Origin: Bacillota bacterium
GTDB lineage: Bacteria > Bacillota > Clostridia > Lachnospirales > Lachnospiraceae
Length of the DNA: 16,313 bases
NCBI GenBank assembly: GCA_023399455.1
Contig: JAEWPN010000258.1
Location: 1 to 16,313 of the forward strand
Reading direction: 5' to 3'
The position numbers and the translations under genes were made by a program. This document shows, one piece after another, positions 15,935-16,313 of this stretch. The notes under the pieces are model-generated. The model worked only from the letters and a program-made list of their open reading frames with translations, made no database searches and was not told where the DNA came from. Position 1 is the first letter of the stretch. Each line of letters starts with the position of its first letter.

Positions 15935-15948
15935 TGATTTCGAAATCA
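15935..15948. repeat. 14-bp perfect palindrome upstream of the sigma factor gene
   Basis: TGATTTCGAAATCA is a perfect palindrome, preceded at 15913-15926 by the inverted repeat TCTAAT-TT-ATTAGA. Both lie in the 266-base AT-rich gap (15822-16087), which also holds AAGAAAAAAAT repeats (15949-15970) and no reading frame I can support. The palindrome is a candidate operator. A weak promoter candidate, TTGTTT (15991-15996) with TATAGA (16013-16018), lies between it and the sigma gene. Confidence 0.5.
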
Positions 15949-16087
15949 AGAAAAAAATAAGAAAAAAATAATTTATTTTTTTGCAGTATTTTTGTTTTCT
16001 GTGGGATATTAATTATAGATGGATTACAAAAAAAGAAATCAAGACAACTCTAAAATAAATAGAAAGTATAGATGAGAGACCGTACAT

Positions 16088-16313
16088 ATGGACAAGAAAA
16101 AAGGGGATAAATTGTCTGTTTCGAAGGTGGCTGACACGGAAGCGTTACAGTTGAAAATAAACTTATACAGCGACATGCTGTATAAAATAGCATTTTTACA
16201 GCTTAGGAACAATCAGGACGCGGAGGATGTCGTACAGGAGACATTTTATCAGTTTATTAAAACGAATAAAGTATTCGAGTCGACGGAGCATGAAAAGGCA
16301 TGGCTGATCAAGG
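16088..16313 (+). CDS. Sigma-70 family (ECF-like) RNA polymerase sigma factor, 5' part
   Basis: The first 75 codons are present and the window edge cuts the gene. The translation begins MDKKKGDKLSVSKVADTEAL and continues with a sigma region 2 sequence: an LYSDMLYKIAFLQLRN helix, then NQDAEDVVQETFYQFIK, the conserved DAEDVVQE core-binding motif. An FES-EHEKAWLIK ending follows, as seen in ECF-type sigma factors. Region 4 is not in the window, so the ECF group cannot be assigned. The ribosome binding site upstream of ATG 16088 (GATGAGAG) is weak. The long AT-rich, structured leader may carry its regulation. Confidence 0.85.
   Translation, partial: MDKKKGDKLSVSKVADTEALQLKINLYSDMLYKIAFLQLRNNQDAEDVVQETFYQFIKTNKVFESTEHEKAWLIK

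Noticed and set aside
1..16313. CRISPR array, tRNA or rRNA genes
   Set aside because: No regularly spaced repeats, cloverleaf-like sequences or rRNA motifs were seen in the intergenic regions, which are all short.

Overview
The window looks like a chromosomal segment of a spore-forming, low-to-moderate GC Firmicute, probably class Clostridia and plausibly Lachnospiraceae. The reasons are the conserved order tig-clpP-clpX-lon-engB, an alpha/beta-type small acid-soluble spore protein, a YtvI-like sporulation membrane protein, strong AGGAGG-type ribosome binding sites and sigma-A promoters with 17-base spacers. The taxonomic assignment is inference from gene content and style only.

Left end (1 to about 3.3 kb), accessory in character. 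Bases 1-130 carry three closely spaced hairpins that look like the right end (and omega-RNA 3' scaffold) of an IS200/IS605-family transposon. A sigma-A promoter with two near-identical CsoR/RcnR-like operators follows, driving a heavy-metal P1B-type ATPase. A convergent minus-strand aromatic-acid-exporter-family membrane protein overlaps the ATPase tail to tail by 6 bases.

Middle (3.3-5.8 kb). A tight three-gene run encodes a DJ-1/PfpI protein, a CBS-domain-pair protein and a PLP-dependent threonine-aldolase-like enzyme. A 193-base intergenic region with a 14-bp perfect inverted repeat leads into a monocistronic spore SASP gene closed by a strong terminator.

Core proteostasis block (5.8-12.3 kb). 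Trigger factor, ClpP and ClpX are followed by a strong terminator, then Lon and the ribosome-assembly GTPase EngB, which overlap by 4 bases. Together they handle nascent-chain folding, ATP-dependent proteolysis and 50S assembly.

Right end (12.3-16.3 kb). A YtvI/AI-2E-family membrane protein, a VanH/D-lactate-dehydrogenase-like enzyme, TruA and a VanZ-family membrane protein are translationally coupled by overlaps or abutting codons, probably as one unit with lon-engB. A 266-base AT-rich intergenic region with a long hairpin and a 14-bp palindrome separates them from the start of a sigma-70-family (ECF-like) sigma factor cut by the window edge.

I did not find a convincing undescribed multi-gene system. 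The items most worth checking are the transposon end abutting the metal-ATPase promoter, the tandem operators, the VanH-like/VanZ pairing around truA, the SASP leader inverted repeat and the structured leader of the sigma gene.
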